DNA from: Halovivax asiaticus JCM 14624
Lineage (GTDB): Archaea; Halobacteriota; Halobacteria; Halobacteriales; Natrialbaceae
NCBI RefSeq assembly: GCF_000337515.1
Contig: NZ_AOIQ01000006.1
Coordinates: 316,265 to 380,264 of the forward strand
Length of the DNA stretch: 64,000 nt
Direction of reading: 5' to 3'
A program made the translations under genes and the position numbers. Position 1 is the first letter of the stretch, and every line of letters begins with the position of its first letter. The notes beneath the pieces were generated by a model, which was not told the origin of the DNA, did no database searches, and saw nothing but the letters and a program-made list of their open reading frames with translations. Below, in pieces: positions 53,213-61,486 of the stretch.

Positions 53213-54265
53213 TCAGAAGAGGTTCGCCTGCTGGTGGACGGAGATGCCGGCGTTCGTGATCTCGTAGGGCTTTTTCTCCCGTGAGTGATTGGCGTCACGG
53301 ATCTTCTGAATCTCGACGGCCAGCCGCGTCTCTCTGAAGTCGTCCGGACGGACGTACTGGAGGACGAAGACCGCGTCGGTGAGGTACTCGACGATGCCGT
53401 GTCGGGAGGCGTACGCCGTATTCTGTGCCGCTTCACTGGTGAGCAACGCCGTCACGCCTGCGTCTTTGAGGCTGGCGGTGAACTCGTAGATTTCGTTGCG
53501 GCGCTTGGCCTTTTCGTCGTACATCATTTCGAGCAACGAGACCGAGTCGAGTACGAGCCGACTCGCGCCAAAGTCCTCGATCAGCGACGGGAGTTCGTCC
53601 TGAATCGCTTCGAGATGGGTCGCCATCTCGATCGGGTCGACGTCGACGACGGCGAGGTCGCCGCGATCGGCAAACTCGTCGAATCGCCAGCCCTTCTCGG
53701 TCGCGCTGTTTATGACGCGCTCACGGGTCTCTTCGAGCGTGATATAGACGGCACGTTCGCCGTTTTCGAGCCCGTGATTCAGGAACTGTAACCCGAGCGT
53801 CGTTTTCCCCGTCCCGGCGCTACCGATCGCCACCATCAGCGACCGCTCGGGAATCCCGCCCTGAATCATCCGATCGAGACCGTCGATTCCGAGTTCGAGC
53901 CGTGGGAGCGCCGAGTCGACCTCCTCGTCGAAATCCGGCTCCTCCGGACCGAGGTCGAAATCGACGTCAGCGAAACCGGCGGGGCCGCCGTCGCCGGCCC
54001 CGACGTCGGGAGTGGGAACATCTTCGAGCGCGTCCCCGAACCCCTGATCGAAGAGCGAGTCGGACGCGGATCCATCGGAGTCGGACTGAGAGACCGCGGA
54101 GTCGGCCGATTCACCGACGTCGCCCTCCGCTTTCGCCTCGTCAACTGCTGGGTCGGTGCCCGCCGACTCGTCACTCGGTGCGTTTGCAGGGTCCGACGCT
54201 GCCGACGCGTCCCGCTCTTCGAGCGCGCGTTCGAACCAGTCGTCGTCGAGTTCCTCCTCGGTCAT
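53213..54265 (-). CDS. KaiC-like RecA-superfamily ATPase
   Basis: The 350-residue protein has a long acidic disordered N-terminus (about 1-115). A single KaiC/RadA-like domain follows: LPRLELGIDGLDRMIQGGIP, Walker A GSAGTGKTTLGLQFL, then the catalytic Glu pair in ITLEETRERV, Walker B RLVLDSVSLLEMM and LLTSEAAQ. The fold is that of the KaiC/GvpD/Rad55 group found in many copies in haloarchaea. They act in signalling and regulation, but this copy has no assigned partner. It is convergent with the DUF gene before it and divergent from NAD kinase. Confidence 0.87.
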   Translation of the reverse strand: MTEEELDDDWFERALEERDASAASDPANAPSDESAGTDPAVDEAKAEGDVGESADSAVSQSDSDGSASDSLFDQGFGDALEDVPTPDVGAGDGGPAGFADVDFDLGPEEPDFDEEVDSALPRLELGIDGLDRMIQGGIPERSLMVAIGSAGTGKTTLGLQFLNHGLENGERAVYITLEETRERVINSATEKGWRFDEFADRGDLAVVDVDPIEMATHLEAIQDELPSLIEDFGASRLVLDSVSLLEMMYDEKAKRRNEIYEFTASLKDAGVTALLTSEAAQNTAYASRHGIVEYLTDAVFVLQYVRPDDFRETRLAVEIQKIRDANHSREKKPYEITNAGISVHQQANLF

Positions 54266-54430
54266 CGTGCTAGCAGGGCGATCGGCAGTACGTCACCGGC
54301 GCTCGAACGAATCGAGGCCAGGAGCGATCGGGGGTCGTTCACGCCATCCGAAGGGGCCGACGAAGTTATACGTTGTTGCCGCGGGCTCGAGGCACCCGGC
54401 TTTTTGGCCGTTCCGGGAGAGTCGACGGGT

Positions 54431-55261
54431 ATGACACCGCCGGTCGCCGTCGGCATCGTCGCCAGACCTGATTCGGAGCGTGCCCACGCCCTCGCGGTCG
54501 AACTCGCGAGCGACATCGACGGGGAGGCGGTCGTCTCGTTCGACGAGCGGACGGCGACGGCGATCGATCGACCGGGTCGACCGATCGAGCAACTCGACGA
54601 GTGCGACCTCGTGGTTTGCCTCGGCGGTGACGGCACGGTCCTCCACGTCGTCGGCGCCGTGGGCTCGACGCCCGTCGTCGGCGTCGACTTCGGAGCCGTC
54701 GGTCACCTCGCAGCCGTCGAACCGACCGACGCGCGAGCGACGATTCAGCATCTGGTTCGCCAGTGTCGACGCGGCACACTCGAACCGACGACCCGACATC
54801 GACTCGTCGCCAGGGGCGACGGCTGGACGCTCGGCCCGGCACTGAACGAAGTTCTCCTGCAGGGTCCGCGACGCGGCCCAGCAGGAGGGGTCGAACTAGC
54901 CGTCGACGTCGACGGGGCCACGTGTACGGAGACGACCGCCGAGGGAGTCATCGTCGCGACGCCGACCGGATCGACGGCCTACAACCTGAGCGACGGCGGG
55001 CCGATCGTCGACCCGGTCGTCGATGCGATCTGTCTCACACCGATAAGCGACCGACGCCGTACCCCGGCCATCGTCGTCAGGGACGAAGCCACGATCACCG
55101 CCAGCGTAGACGGCCCCGAGACGGCACTCGTGATCGCGGATGGAACCGATCGGCAAGAACTCGACCTGCCGACGACTGTCACGCTCGAGCGAGCGGGCGA
55201 GCCGGCACGGCTCGTCGATACGCGAGCCCCGCTCGCCGACGCCGTGGAGACACTCCGCTAG
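54431..55261 (+). CDS. nadK: NAD kinase family protein
   Basis: The 276-residue protein phosphorylates NAD to NADP. Motifs are VCLGGDGTVLHVVG (about residues 66-79), GVDFGAVGHLAAVEPTDA, the catalytic-region ALNEVLLQG and TPTGSTAYNLSDGGPIVDP. The N-terminus VAVGIVARPDSERAHALAVE matches the family. ATG 54431 is preferred over 54404 because family similarity starts at TPPVAVGIV. It diverges from the KaiC-like gene. Confidence 0.87.
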   Translation: MTPPVAVGIVARPDSERAHALAVELASDIDGEAVVSFDERTATAIDRPGRPIEQLDECDLVVCLGGDGTVLHVVGAVGSTPVVGVDFGAVGHLAAVEPTDARATIQHLVRQCRRGTLEPTTRHRLVARGDGWTLGPALNEVLLQGPRRGPAGGVELAVDVDGATCTETTAEGVIVATPTGSTAYNLSDGGPIVDPVVDAICLTPISDRRRTPAIVVRDEATITASVDGPETALVIADGTDRQELDLPTTVTLERAGEPARLVDTRAPLADAVETLR

Positions 55262-55411
55262 TGCGACCGAGGGCGCCAACTCCGTCTCCGCGGACACGTT
55301 CGTATGCACACGGACACACCACATACAGCCAAAAACAGACAGACCGCCCGATAGACACACCCGAAGAAGCCAACAGGTTTTTCACCGGCCGGACCCCCTC
55401 ACCGCACAATC

Positions 55412-55828
55412 GTGCGAATCGATCCGCGACACGCGACGCGACGGCCCTGGGTCGCGCTGGGCGGCGCAGCGATCTGCTTTTACGCAGGCAGCCTCGTCTC
55501 GACAGACCCAGCGGCACTCGGCCACCTCGTCGGTGGGACGGGGCTGGCCGTGCTTGGCGGAGGCCTCACCGGACTGTGGGCACGGCGCGTCGGGCGTCGG
55601 ACCCACGCCAGGACCGGACTCGGGCTGTGGGGCCTCGTCCTCGTCGTCGCAGGACTCGTGTTCGCCCCCGCGGGCGCAGACGTGGCTCGATTCGTTGGCG
55701 GCGAACGGACCGTTCTGTGGACGGTCTCACTGCTCGCTGCGGTGACGTCGCTGTATCTCGGATTCCGGGAGTACGGAGCCGCCCGTCACACGCTCGGGAC
55801 GGAGTCTGTCTTCGAGGGAGACCTGTAG
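55412..55828 (+). CDS. Small multi-span membrane protein
   Basis: The 138-residue GTG-initiated product has about four hydrophobic spans (WVALGGAAICFYAGSL, GTGLAVLGGGLTGLW, GLWGLVLVVAGLVFAPAG, TVLWTVSLLAAVTSLYLGF) linked by short basic loops. I do not recognise the family. It lies 150 bp after nadK in the same direction and ends 10 bp before the convergent thioredoxin-like gene. Confidence 0.7.
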   Translation: MRIDPRHATRRPWVALGGAAICFYAGSLVSTDPAALGHLVGGTGLAVLGGGLTGLWARRVGRRTHARTGLGLWGLVLVVAGLVFAPAGADVARFVGGERTVLWTVSLLAAVTSLYLGFREYGAARHTLGTESVFEGDL

Positions 55829-55838
55829 ACGGCCGGTG

Positions 55839-56405
55839 TCAGGACTCGTCTTTCCACTTGATCGAACACCCGCGAGAGGGACGCCACTCGAGATCGACCG
55901 GTTCGTCGGCGAGAATCGCTTCGATAGCCTCGCGGCTGTGGTACCGCTCCGGCGTCGCGTCGGGGTCGAGGGCGTCGTCGAGTCGACCCTGATACACCAG
56001 CCGCCACTCGTCGTCGCGACGCGCGAACAGGAACGGATCGGGCGTACAGACCGCACCGAACGACGCCGCCACCGACTGGCGCTCGTCTCTAAGGTACGCG
56101 TCCCAGTCGATCGTCCCCGCCTCGACGAGTTCGACCATGCGTTCGTGGGAGTCGTCCGGATAGGCAGCTGCGTCGTTCGGATTGATACCGACGATCGCCG
56201 CGTCGTCGTACGTCGCCGAGAGCTCGTTCAACAGCTCGAACTTCGCTTTCGCGTACGGGCAGTGGTTACACGTGAAGACGACGAGAAGTGCTCGTGCATC
56301 CGCGAACGAATCCGGCGTGTACGTCTCGCCGTCCGTTCCGGGCAGTTCGAACCAGGGGGTCGTATCGCCAGCCTCGAGTTCGGGCGACGATTCCATCTCG
56401 ACCAT
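55839..56405 (-). CDS. Thioredoxin-like (redoxin/TlpA type) protein
   Basis: The 188-residue protein has a thioredoxin fold. The active-site segment is VVFTCNHCPYAKAKF (C-x-x-C at about residues 46-49). It is preceded by WFELPGTDGETYTPDSF, as in AhpC/TSA- and ResA/TlpA-like proteins, and followed by GAVCTPDPFLFARRDDEW. It reduces or senses disulfides, with an uncertain substrate. No signal peptide is visible. ATG 56396 is an alternative start. Convergent with the small membrane gene. Confidence 0.87.
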   Translation of the reverse strand: MVEMESSPELEAGDTTPWFELPGTDGETYTPDSFADARALLVVFTCNHCPYAKAKFELLNELSATYDDAAIVGINPNDAAAYPDDSHERMVELVEAGTIDWDAYLRDERQSVAASFGAVCTPDPFLFARRDDEWRLVYQGRLDDALDPDATPERYHSREAIEAILADEPVDLEWRPSRGCSIKWKDES

Positions 56406-56557
56406 GTCTCACTATTCGCCTCACAATCTATAGAACCGACGGTCGGAGAGCCACCAACTACGAACACACACAATTTGCCCACAAACCGCTCCGAATCGCT
56501 CGCGTCGGGCCATCGCTGAATCGAACTATTATGTATCTCCCGTGTCTTCGGTCGGCT

Positions 56558-57097
56558 ATGCACACGATCGAGGTGACGGACAGTCAGTATGCCTACATCG
56601 AACAACTCCGGTCGGAGTTACAGGAACAGGTGGTCGGGCGCTACGGGACCTGTCGAGACTGTGATGCAGTACAGTTTCTCATCGACAACATCGACGACGA
56701 TCTCGATCTCTCGGATACGTTCGACACCGACGCACTCCCCGGCGGTGACGAACTACATTACGACGAGGACCTGGCTGACGAAACCGACACGGACGATGTC
56801 GAGTCGGCCTCCGACGACGCGGATTCGGACGACGCTGCAACAGACGAGACGGACGACGACAGCGACGACGAGGGTGACAGCAACGACAGTGAATCGGACG
56901 ACAGCGGTGGAACCGACGCGGCCGACGATGACGACATGCTAAACGAGATGATGAATCTGCTCGATACCCACGACGACAAGTGGGGCGAATCCTCCTCGGG
57001 TGATCACCGATACGAGGTCGACCTCCCGGACGGCGGGACGAAGAGTGCACAGACGAAAGACGACGTCCGGGCGATTCTCTTCAAGCAGTATCGGTAA
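56558..57097 (+). CDS. Acidic protein with RHH-like N-terminus
   Basis: The 179-residue protein has a folded N-terminal part of about 50 residues (HTIEVTDSQYAYIEQLRSEL, then YGTCRDCDAVQFLIDNIDDD). It resembles a CopG/ribbon-helix-helix unit with an extra C-x-x-C. Residues about 60-135 are almost pure Asp/Glu/Ser/Thr, low complexity. The C-terminus (YEVDLPDGGTKSAQTKDD, then RAILFKQYR) looks folded again. It may bind DNA or a zinc ion, but nothing identifies the function. ATG 56558 was chosen because the sequence before it is not protein-like. Confidence 0.7.
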   Translation: MHTIEVTDSQYAYIEQLRSELQEQVVGRYGTCRDCDAVQFLIDNIDDDLDLSDTFDTDALPGGDELHYDEDLADETDTDDVESASDDADSDDAATDETDDDSDDEGDSNDSESDDSGGTDAADDDDMLNEMMNLLDTHDDKWGESSSGDHRYEVDLPDGGTKSAQTKDDVRAILFKQYR

Positions 57098-57385
57098 GCG
57101 AGTTCTCGGTTGCGACGACGCTTCGGACGGTGGGTCTGGGCACCGCGAGAGAGCCATCCACTACAGACCCGCAACTGTTGTTCTCGAGTGTAAGTGGAGG
57201 TGCACCGAAGCACACATGTGATGGCGGTAGAATATCGCTCGTATGACGACACGGCACAGGGGAAGCGAACGGCGATCCGTCGATGAACTCGATGGACCGA
57301 AACGGGGCAGGCCATCGGCGGACAGGCGCTGGTCGCATCACGTAGACCAGAGAAATTCGACCCGGACGGGCAGGAGCACTCGTCG

Positions 57386-58591
57386 ATGACTGATCGAATC
57401 GCCGCCCGCGTGGACCAGCTCGATCCATCGGGCATCCGACAGTTTTTCGACGTCGCGGCCGCGCACGACGACGTGATCTCCCTCGGCGTCGGCGAACCAG
57501 ACTTCGCGCCGCCAGCCGCCGCACGAACGGCAGTGATCGAGTCGGTAGAGCGCGGGGACACCGATTACACGTCGAACCGTGGAATGAAGGGGCTCCGCTC
57601 GGAACTGGCGTCGTTCGTCGGTCGTTACGGACTCGCACCCTCGCCTGATTCGATTCTGGTGACCACCGGTGCGAGCGAGGCGATCGATCTGGCTATGCGA
57701 ACGCTCGTCGATCCCGAAGATACCGTCGCAATTCCACACCCGAGCTACGTCTCCTACGGGCCAGCAGTGACACTCGCGGGCGGGACGGTCTGTCCGGTTC
57801 GAACGAAACCGGAACGGGACTTTCGGCTCACCGTCGACGCCCTCTCGGACGCAGGCGCCGAATCGGCCGACGTGTTACTCCTCTGTTATCCGAACAACCC
57901 CACCGGCGCGACGATGCCGGAAAGCGCCCTCCAGCCGATTGCGACGTTCGCCCGCGAACACGATCTCGTCGTCATTTCGGACGAGATTTACGCCGAGTTG
58001 ACCTACGACCACGATCACGTCTCGATCGCCTCGTTCGACGGAATGGCCGACCGGACCGTCGTCGTCAGCGGTTTCTCGAAGGCGTTCGCCATGACCGGCT
58101 TTAGGCTCGGGTACGCGATCGGCCCGGCAGCAATTATCGATGCGATGACGCGCGTTCACCAGTACACGATGCTCTCGGCACCGACGCAAGCCCAGTTCGC
58201 CGCGAAGGCCGCCCTCGACTCCTGTCTAAACGACGTCGACGAAATGATTGCAAGCTACGAGCGCCGACGCGACCTCGTCAGGACTCGCCTCGACGAGATC
58301 GGCCTCGACTGTGCCGATCTTGGCGGTGCGTTCTACGCATTCCCGACCGTCCCCGACGGCTGGAGCGCGACGAAATTCGCCGAACGGCTCCTCGACGAGT
58401 ATGGCGTCGCCGTCGTCCCCGGAACGGCGTTCGGTGACACGTATGACGATCACGTCAGGCTCTCGTATGCAACCGACGAGGAGTCCCTGCAGACGGCGTT
58501 CGATCGCATCGAGGCCTTCCTCGCGGACCACCGAGCGAACGGCGATCGGTCGCGAGCGGATCGACCCGACCCATCGCCAAGCGAAACGTGA
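57386..58591 (+). CDS. Class I/II aminotransferase (PLP-dependent)
   Basis: The 401-residue enzyme resembles aspartate/aromatic aminotransferases of fold type I. LGVGEPDFAPPAAART, then SYVSYGPAVTLAGG, YPNNPTGATMPES, SDEIYAELTYD and the PLP Lys in SGFSKAFAMTGFRLGYA (about residue 233) are all present, as is the C-terminal Arg region VRLSYATDEESL. The amino-acid substrate cannot be told from the sequence. The tail of about 20 residues is disordered. It stands alone between an acidic protein and a sensor gene. Confidence 0.92.
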   Translation: MTDRIAARVDQLDPSGIRQFFDVAAAHDDVISLGVGEPDFAPPAAARTAVIESVERGDTDYTSNRGMKGLRSELASFVGRYGLAPSPDSILVTTGASEAIDLAMRTLVDPEDTVAIPHPSYVSYGPAVTLAGGTVCPVRTKPERDFRLTVDALSDAGAESADVLLLCYPNNPTGATMPESALQPIATFAREHDLVVISDEIYAELTYDHDHVSIASFDGMADRTVVVSGFSKAFAMTGFRLGYAIGPAAIIDAMTRVHQYTMLSAPTQAQFAAKAALDSCLNDVDEMIASYERRRDLVRTRLDEIGLDCADLGGAFYAFPTVPDGWSATKFAERLLDEYGVAVVPGTAFGDTYDDHVRLSYATDEESLQTAFDRIEAFLADHRANGDRSRADRPDPSPSET

Positions 58592-58679
58592 CGGTCCGAC
58601 CGACTCCCCGTCGACTCGCACCGGGCCGACTGGCCACGACACTCAAATAGCTCCGGGCGAATATCACGATACCGAGCCG

Positions 58680-58757
58680 ATGAGCCAGAGTTTCCGTCGT
58701 GGGACGTGGGGCCCGATCCGGCGTCGAAACCGAGCGGAGGGGGCTGACAGTGGGTGA
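58680..58757 (+). CDS. Possible 25-codon leader ORF overlapping the kinase-like gene
   Basis: ATG 58680 opens a frame for SQSFRRGTWGPIRRRNRAEG and four more residues, ending in TGA at 58755-58757. The stop overlaps the GTG start proposed for the kinase-like gene (GTGGGTGA). A TATA-like CAAATAG lies 30-36 bp upstream. It could couple translation, or be the original start separated by a frameshift. The basic sequence has no known family. Confidence 0.35.
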   Translation: MSQSFRRGTWGPIRRRNRAEGADSG

Positions 58758-60618
58758 CCGAACCGGCCCGATCCTGGATCGAGTAACTGACCTCTTCTTC
58801 GCCGTCGACAGCGACTGGTGTCTGACCTATCTCAACCGATCGACCGAGTGGCTGTTCGAGGGATCTCGGGACGAACTCGTCGGCAGAGTGTGCTGGGACG
58901 TTTTCCCCCAGTCGGTCGACGAGTCCGTCGCTGAAACGCTGTACGAAGCCCGGCAAACGGAGAGCCGGGCGGTCTCCGAGTGGTACCACGACGGGAGCGA
59001 CGTCTGGTTCGAGACACGCGCGTACCCGACGCCGGATGGGCTCTCAGTTTACATGCTCGACGTGACGGCAAGGAAGCGCCGAACGGGCGAACTCGCCCAG
59101 AAGGCTGCCGCCGTCGAGGCGATGGACGACGGCGTCGTCTTACTCGACGAGAACTACCGTGCGGTCTCCGTCAACGACGCGGTGACGAACACGCTCGACG
59201 TCGACACCGAGGTCATCGTCGACAAACATCTCGAACGACTGACTGACCTGGCGTCGATTCCCGACGAGCACGTCGTCCGGATCGGACGCGCGATCGACGA
59301 AGTTTCGACCGGCATCGCCGGTCAGCGAACGCTCGAGATCCCGTATCGATCGGGAGCCGGTCTCGATCGCCGCTGCGAGGCCAGGATCGCGACCGTCGAC
59401 ACGGCAGCTGCGAGCCTCGCGCTCGTCTTTCGCGACGTCACGGATCAGCACGACTACGAACAACTCGTCCACTCGCTGCACGAGCTCACTCGATGGCTGT
59501 TAGAGGCGACCGATCCGGAAGAGATCTGTGCGATCGCCGTCCACGCAGGGAGCGACCTGCTCGACTTGCCGATCAGCGGCGTCTGGTTGCTCGACGACGA
59601 GCAGGGGTATCTGGACCCGATCGCGGGCACGGCTGGCGCACACGAGCAGTTTGGCGGATTGCCGACGTTCTACCCCGGCGAGGGACTCGTCTGGGACATC
59701 TTCGAATCGGGTGAACCGGCCCTCTTCGACGATCTACAACAGGAATCGGGCCTCTACAACCCGGACACGCCGATCGAAAGCGAGATCATCGCGCCGATCG
59801 GGACCCACGGCGTGTTGATGACGGGCTCGCTCGAGGCGAATCGGTTCGACGAAACCGACCTCCAGTTGCTCTCGACGCTCACCGAGAACACGAGCGCCGC
59901 ACTCGACCGCTCCGATCGCGAACGGACGCTCCGCGAGCGAACCGAGCGCCTCGAGCGACAGTCAGAGCGGCTCGAAGCCGTCGCCACGGTGCTCTCGGAG
60001 GACCTGAAAGAGCAACTCACCGCCGTGGGGGACGCACTGGACTCGGGGAGCGCTACCCAGTCGGACTGGGAGTTTCCCTTCGCCGAGGACGACGTCGCGA
60101 TCACGCTCGATCGAACCGAACGCCTCGTCGACGACATCCGCGAGTACGCCCGAAACACGACGTCCGTGGGCCGGCGCGCCCCGGTCGACCTGGAATCGGC
60201 GATCGAGGACGCCGTCGAGCAGTCACGACTCGAGAGCGCGGCGATCGTCATCGACGACGGTGCGACGCTCCGTGCGGATCCGGATCGGTTCAGGTACCTG
60301 CTGGAAACGGTGTTCGACGACGCCGCCGGCCGGTCGAGCGGGGACGTCACGATACAGATCGGAACGGTCGGCGTCGAGACGCGAGCCGACGGCCCCCGCG
60401 GGTTCTACATTCTCGACGACGCCTCGAAAAATCCGCCGACGGCCACCGACGGACTCCCGGACTTCTCGATCGACGGGGACGAGACGAGCGACGGACTCGG
60501 GCTGGCGGTTGCACAGGCCATCGCCGAGGCCCACGACTGGTCGGTCTCGATCGGCGTCGGCGAGAACGGCGGCACCCGGTTCGAGGTCCGCGACGTGACG
60601 ACGCTCGATCCGGCCTAA
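58750..60618 (+). CDS. PAS-PAS-GAF histidine-kinase-like protein lacking the phospho-His
   Basis: The product of about 622 residues has two PAS domains (about 5-115 and 120-235: DRVTDLFFAVDSDWCLTYLN, then EAMDDGVVLLDENYRAVSVN), a GAF domain (about 245-400: LTRWLLEATDPEEICAIAV) and a kinase-like C-terminus. The usual H-box (LSHDLRNPL type) reads VLSEDLKEQLTAVGDAL, with Glu417 where His should be. The N-box and G1 box (FYILDDASKNPP) are degenerate, and only GLGLAVAQAIAEAH resembles G2. It probably cannot autophosphorylate. GTG 58699 is an alternative start. A HalX response regulator is convergent with it, 140 bp away. Confidence 0.82.
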   Translation: MGDRTGPILDRVTDLFFAVDSDWCLTYLNRSTEWLFEGSRDELVGRVCWDVFPQSVDESVAETLYEARQTESRAVSEWYHDGSDVWFETRAYPTPDGLSVYMLDVTARKRRTGELAQKAAAVEAMDDGVVLLDENYRAVSVNDAVTNTLDVDTEVIVDKHLERLTDLASIPDEHVVRIGRAIDEVSTGIAGQRTLEIPYRSGAGLDRRCEARIATVDTAAASLALVFRDVTDQHDYEQLVHSLHELTRWLLEATDPEEICAIAVHAGSDLLDLPISGVWLLDDEQGYLDPIAGTAGAHEQFGGLPTFYPGEGLVWDIFESGEPALFDDLQQESGLYNPDTPIESEIIAPIGTHGVLMTGSLEANRFDETDLQLLSTLTENTSAALDRSDRERTLRERTERLERQSERLEAVATVLSEDLKEQLTAVGDALDSGSATQSDWEFPFAEDDVAITLDRTERLVDDIREYARNTTSVGRRAPVDLESAIEDAVEQSRLESAAIVIDDGATLRADPDRFRYLLETVFDDAAGRSSGDVTIQIGTVGVETRADGPRGFYILDDASKNPPTATDGLPDFSIDGDETSDGLGLAVAQAIAEAHDWSVSIGVGENGGTRFEVRDVTTLDPA

Positions 60619-60758
60619 CCACAGTGACCGGGTTCCGGACACCGACCGCTCGACGCGAAGTTCGAGAGACGGCAGGAAAGGACACGGACGGAGCCCGAAT
60701 AGACTGATACCAGCAACCGGGTATGAGAAGAAAGCCGACGGCGGTGGTCAGGAGCGAC

Positions 60759-61334
60759 TCAGGTCGCGTTTCGTGAAATATCCTGGCAGAGGCGGTGGTA
60801 GACGTCCTGATCGAACAGCGCTTCCATCGTATCGTCGACTTTCGTCCGCACGACCGCGAGTTCGTCGGTCAACTGGTCGTACTCCTGACTCGCCGACCGT
60901 TCCGCCTCGGTCTTTTGGGCGTCGAGTAACGCTTTCTTCGCCGCGAGCGCGAAGTACTCCTGTAACTGGTCGTCGTAGGTCGAGCGAAGCAAGAGCTGGT
61001 CGACGACCGACGTCAGATCGTCGCTGGAGACTGGTTTGACGAGGTAATCGTCGAACCCCATCTCGATGATGTCGAAGTCGGGTTCGACGGCGGTGACCAT
61101 CGCAACCCGGCAATCGAGCGAGCGCTCTCTGATCGTGTCGAGAACCGTATCACCCGAGAGCCCTGGCATCCGTCGGTCGAGCAGGACGACGTCGACCGAT
61201 TCGTCGATCGCCTCGAGTCCGTCGGCGCCGTCGTAAACCGTCTCGACGGAGTAGTCGTCGTCGAGCCAAGCACCGTACAAATTTGCGAGATCCGGCTCGT
61301 CTTCGACGACCAGTACGTGCGGATTACGTGGCAT
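60759..61334 (-). CDS. HalX-domain response regulator
   Basis: The 191-residue protein has a receiver domain (about 5-120: HVLVVEDEPDLANLYGAWL, the phospho-Asp in VVLLDRRMPGLSG, the Lys in FDDYLVKPVSSDDL). A HalX domain follows (about 125-185: YFALAAKKALLDAQKTEAER). HalX domains occur almost only in haloarchaeal regulators and their output is not known. ATG 61334 gives PRNPHVLVVEDEP. It is convergent with the kinase-like gene, which lacks the His to phosphorylate it. Confidence 0.92.
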   Translation of the reverse strand: MPRNPHVLVVEDEPDLANLYGAWLDDDYSVETVYDGADGLEAIDESVDVVLLDRRMPGLSGDTVLDTIRERSLDCRVAMVTAVEPDFDIIEMGFDDYLVKPVSSDDLTSVVDQLLLRSTYDDQLQEYFALAAKKALLDAQKTEAERSASQEYDQLTDELAVVRTKVDDTMEALFDQDVYHRLCQDISRNAT

Positions 61335-61486
61335 GTCCGTGTTCCCCACAGATAGCAGGGACGTCACGTCGAACCACCAAGAAGATATCGGGCAACAGCG
61401 GGTGTGGGGCGTTCGATCGTGACACGCCGTAACAGACGGAGCGGGCCTCGGGACGTCTGTTTGCCCAGTAGGAATTGGCGCGAGCG

